From Chloroflexota bacterium (GTDB lineage Bacteria; Chloroflexota; Limnocylindria; Limnocylindrales; CSP1-4): a stretch of DNA of 6,976 nucleotides. The translations under genes and the position numbers were made by a program. The stretch is taken from NCBI GenBank assembly GCA_004298915.1, contig SCTE01000327.1, forward strand, positions 1 through 6,976, in the 5' to 3' direction. Under the pieces are notes generated by a model that was not told where the DNA came from, did not search any database, and saw nothing but the letters and a program-made list of their open reading frames with translations. Every line of letters starts with the position of its first letter. Within the stretch, counting starts at the first letter, position 1. Of this stretch, positions 6,045-6,976 are shown one piece after another.

Positions 6045-6976
6045 TCATCGCGCGTCGAGGATCGCCAGCACGGCGGCGAACTCGTCAAGCGAAGCCAGCG
6101 TGATCGGATCAAGCACCATCTGGACCTCCCCGATGCCCTCGCGTGCGTACGCCCGCAGGGTCTCGGCGATGACCTCGGGTGGGCCCGACAGCGGCGCGGC
6201 TTCGTTGGCGGCATCGTCGCCCTGGGCCCGACCCCGGCCGCCGGTCAGGCGCGCATGGACGGCGACCGTCCGCTCGATGGCGTCCGGGTCGCGGCCGACC
6301 TCCAGGCAAACCTCGTTCACGAGATCGCGCAGGGCGGGCACACCCGACGGGTCGTTGCCGGTGTCCTTGAACCAGACATTCCAAGCCTCGACGTGAGGCA
6401 GCGTGATCCGGAGCATCCGCTCGCCGCGACTGCCGATCAGCAATGGCGGTCCGCCGGGGCGCGACGGGCCGGGCCGCAGCTCACAGTCGCGGGCCTGGAA
6501 GTACCGCCCTTCGAAGTCGATGGCCCCGTCACGCAGCAGGGTCCGGATGATCGTGAACGCTTCCTCGAACCGATCGACCCGGTGGTCGAACGGAAAGCCG
6601 AAGGCCCGGAATTCGGTCTCGTTCCAACCCGCGCCGAGACCGACGATCAGCCGCCCGCCCGAGATCTCGTCGACGGTCGAGGCCATCTTCGCGAGCATCG
6701 CGGGCGCGTGGAACGCGGTCGCCGCGACGAGCGGGCCGAGCCGGATCCGGGACGTGGACGCCGCGATCGCCGAGAGCAGGGTCCAGACCTCCCACGGGCC
6801 GCGGGTCGACCCATCCGCGAACCGGTACAGCAGGTGATCGCCCACCCAGATGGTGTCGAAGCCGAGGTCCTCGGCGCGGCGGGCCATGGCCACGTACTCG
6901 GGCCAGCACACCTCACGCTCGACCTCGGGGAGCTGGACGCCGACGCGCAGGGGCCGATTCGGGTGGAACGGTGGGA
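6045..6976 (-). CDS. LLM-class (luciferase-like, F420-type) oxidoreductase, 5' end cut by the window edge
   Basis: A TIM-barrel flavin/F420-dependent oxidoreductase of the bacterial luciferase superfamily; substrate unknown. The frame is open to the right edge. Before the GTG at 6911 it already reads as family sequence, including RVGVQLPEVERE, so that GTG is internal and the true start lies beyond the window. Numbering from that GTG, visible motifs are LGFDTIWVGDHLLYR (16-30), SRIRLGPLVAATAFHAP (54-70), GGRLIVGLGAGWNETEFRAF (85-104), FEGRYFQA (133-140) and PLLIGSRGERMLR (156-168). These are typical of the F420-dependent branch. The visible part is 309 residues and ends at TGA, so only a few N-terminal residues should be missing. 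It lies 90 nt upstream of the Lrp-family gene on the same strand; any functional link is unproven. Use of F420 rather than FMN is inferred from family resemblance. Confidence 0.9.
   Translation of the reverse strand, partial: PPFHPNRPLRVGVQLPEVEREVCWPEYVAMARRAEDLGFDTIWVGDHLLYRFADGSTRGPWEVWTLLSAIAASTSRIRLGPLVAATAFHAPAMLAKMASTVDEISGGRLIVGLGAGWNETEFRAFGFPFDHRVDRFEEAFTIIRTLLRDGAIDFEGRYFQARDCELRPGPSRPGGPPLLIGSRGERMLRITLPHVEAWNVWFKDTGNDPSGVPALRDLVNEVCLEVGRDPDAIERTVAVHARLTGGRGRAQGDDAANEAAPLSGPPEVIAETLRAYAREGIGEVQMVLDPITLASLDEFAAVLAILDAR

Noticed and set aside
6909..6911. GTG as the start of the LLM oxidoreductase
   Set aside because: The same frame upstream already reads as conserved family sequence (RVGVQLPEVERE) up to the window edge, so the real start is outside.

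Overview
The window is very GC-rich, and nearly every codon I read ends in G or C. All six protein genes lie on the minus strand, so the biological reading order runs from the right edge to the left. The gene mix (a luciferase-like F420-type oxidoreductase, a type III glutamine synthetase with a PucR-family regulator, a ResB-type cytochrome c assembly protein and a membrane GGDEF protein) suggests a high-GC Gram-positive-like lineage. Chloroflexota (for example the soil and freshwater Limnocylindria-like groups) or Actinobacteriota are the best guesses. There is no marker gene to decide, so this assignment is inference.

Layout in reading order. (1) 6976-6045: an LLM-class oxidoreductase, cut at its 5' end by the window edge. 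(2) 5954-5475: a complete Lrp/AsnC-family regulator with a strong Shine-Dalgarno. (3) 5475-4216: a seven-helix membrane diguanylate cyclase whose ATG overlaps the regulator's stop (TGATG). (4) 4065-2599: ResB, preceded by a 141-nt stretch that is coding-like and in frame with resB but carries one TAG stop. (5) 2602-1013: a PucR-family regulator whose GTG start overlaps the resB stop (GTGA). (6) 838-1: the N-terminal 279 residues of a type III glutamine synthetase (GlnN), which runs off the left edge. The two non-coding gaps are short: 174 nt before glnN and 90 nt before the Lrp gene. Both hold inverted repeats that could be operators or hairpins.

The tight spacing from the Lrp gene through pucR (1-nt overlap, about 150 nt to the resB ATG, 4-nt overlap) suggests one transcript. 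glnN follows after a longer gap and may have its own promoter. Functionally the block combines amino-acid or nitrogen sensing (Lrp, PucR, glutamine synthetase), c-di-GMP signalling and cytochrome c maturation. The PucR-GlnN adjacency is the link that makes most sense: a regulator next to an ammonia-assimilating enzyme.

I found no mobile element, CRISPR array, RNA gene or evident undescribed system. The most unusual structure is the stop-interrupted leader in front of resB.
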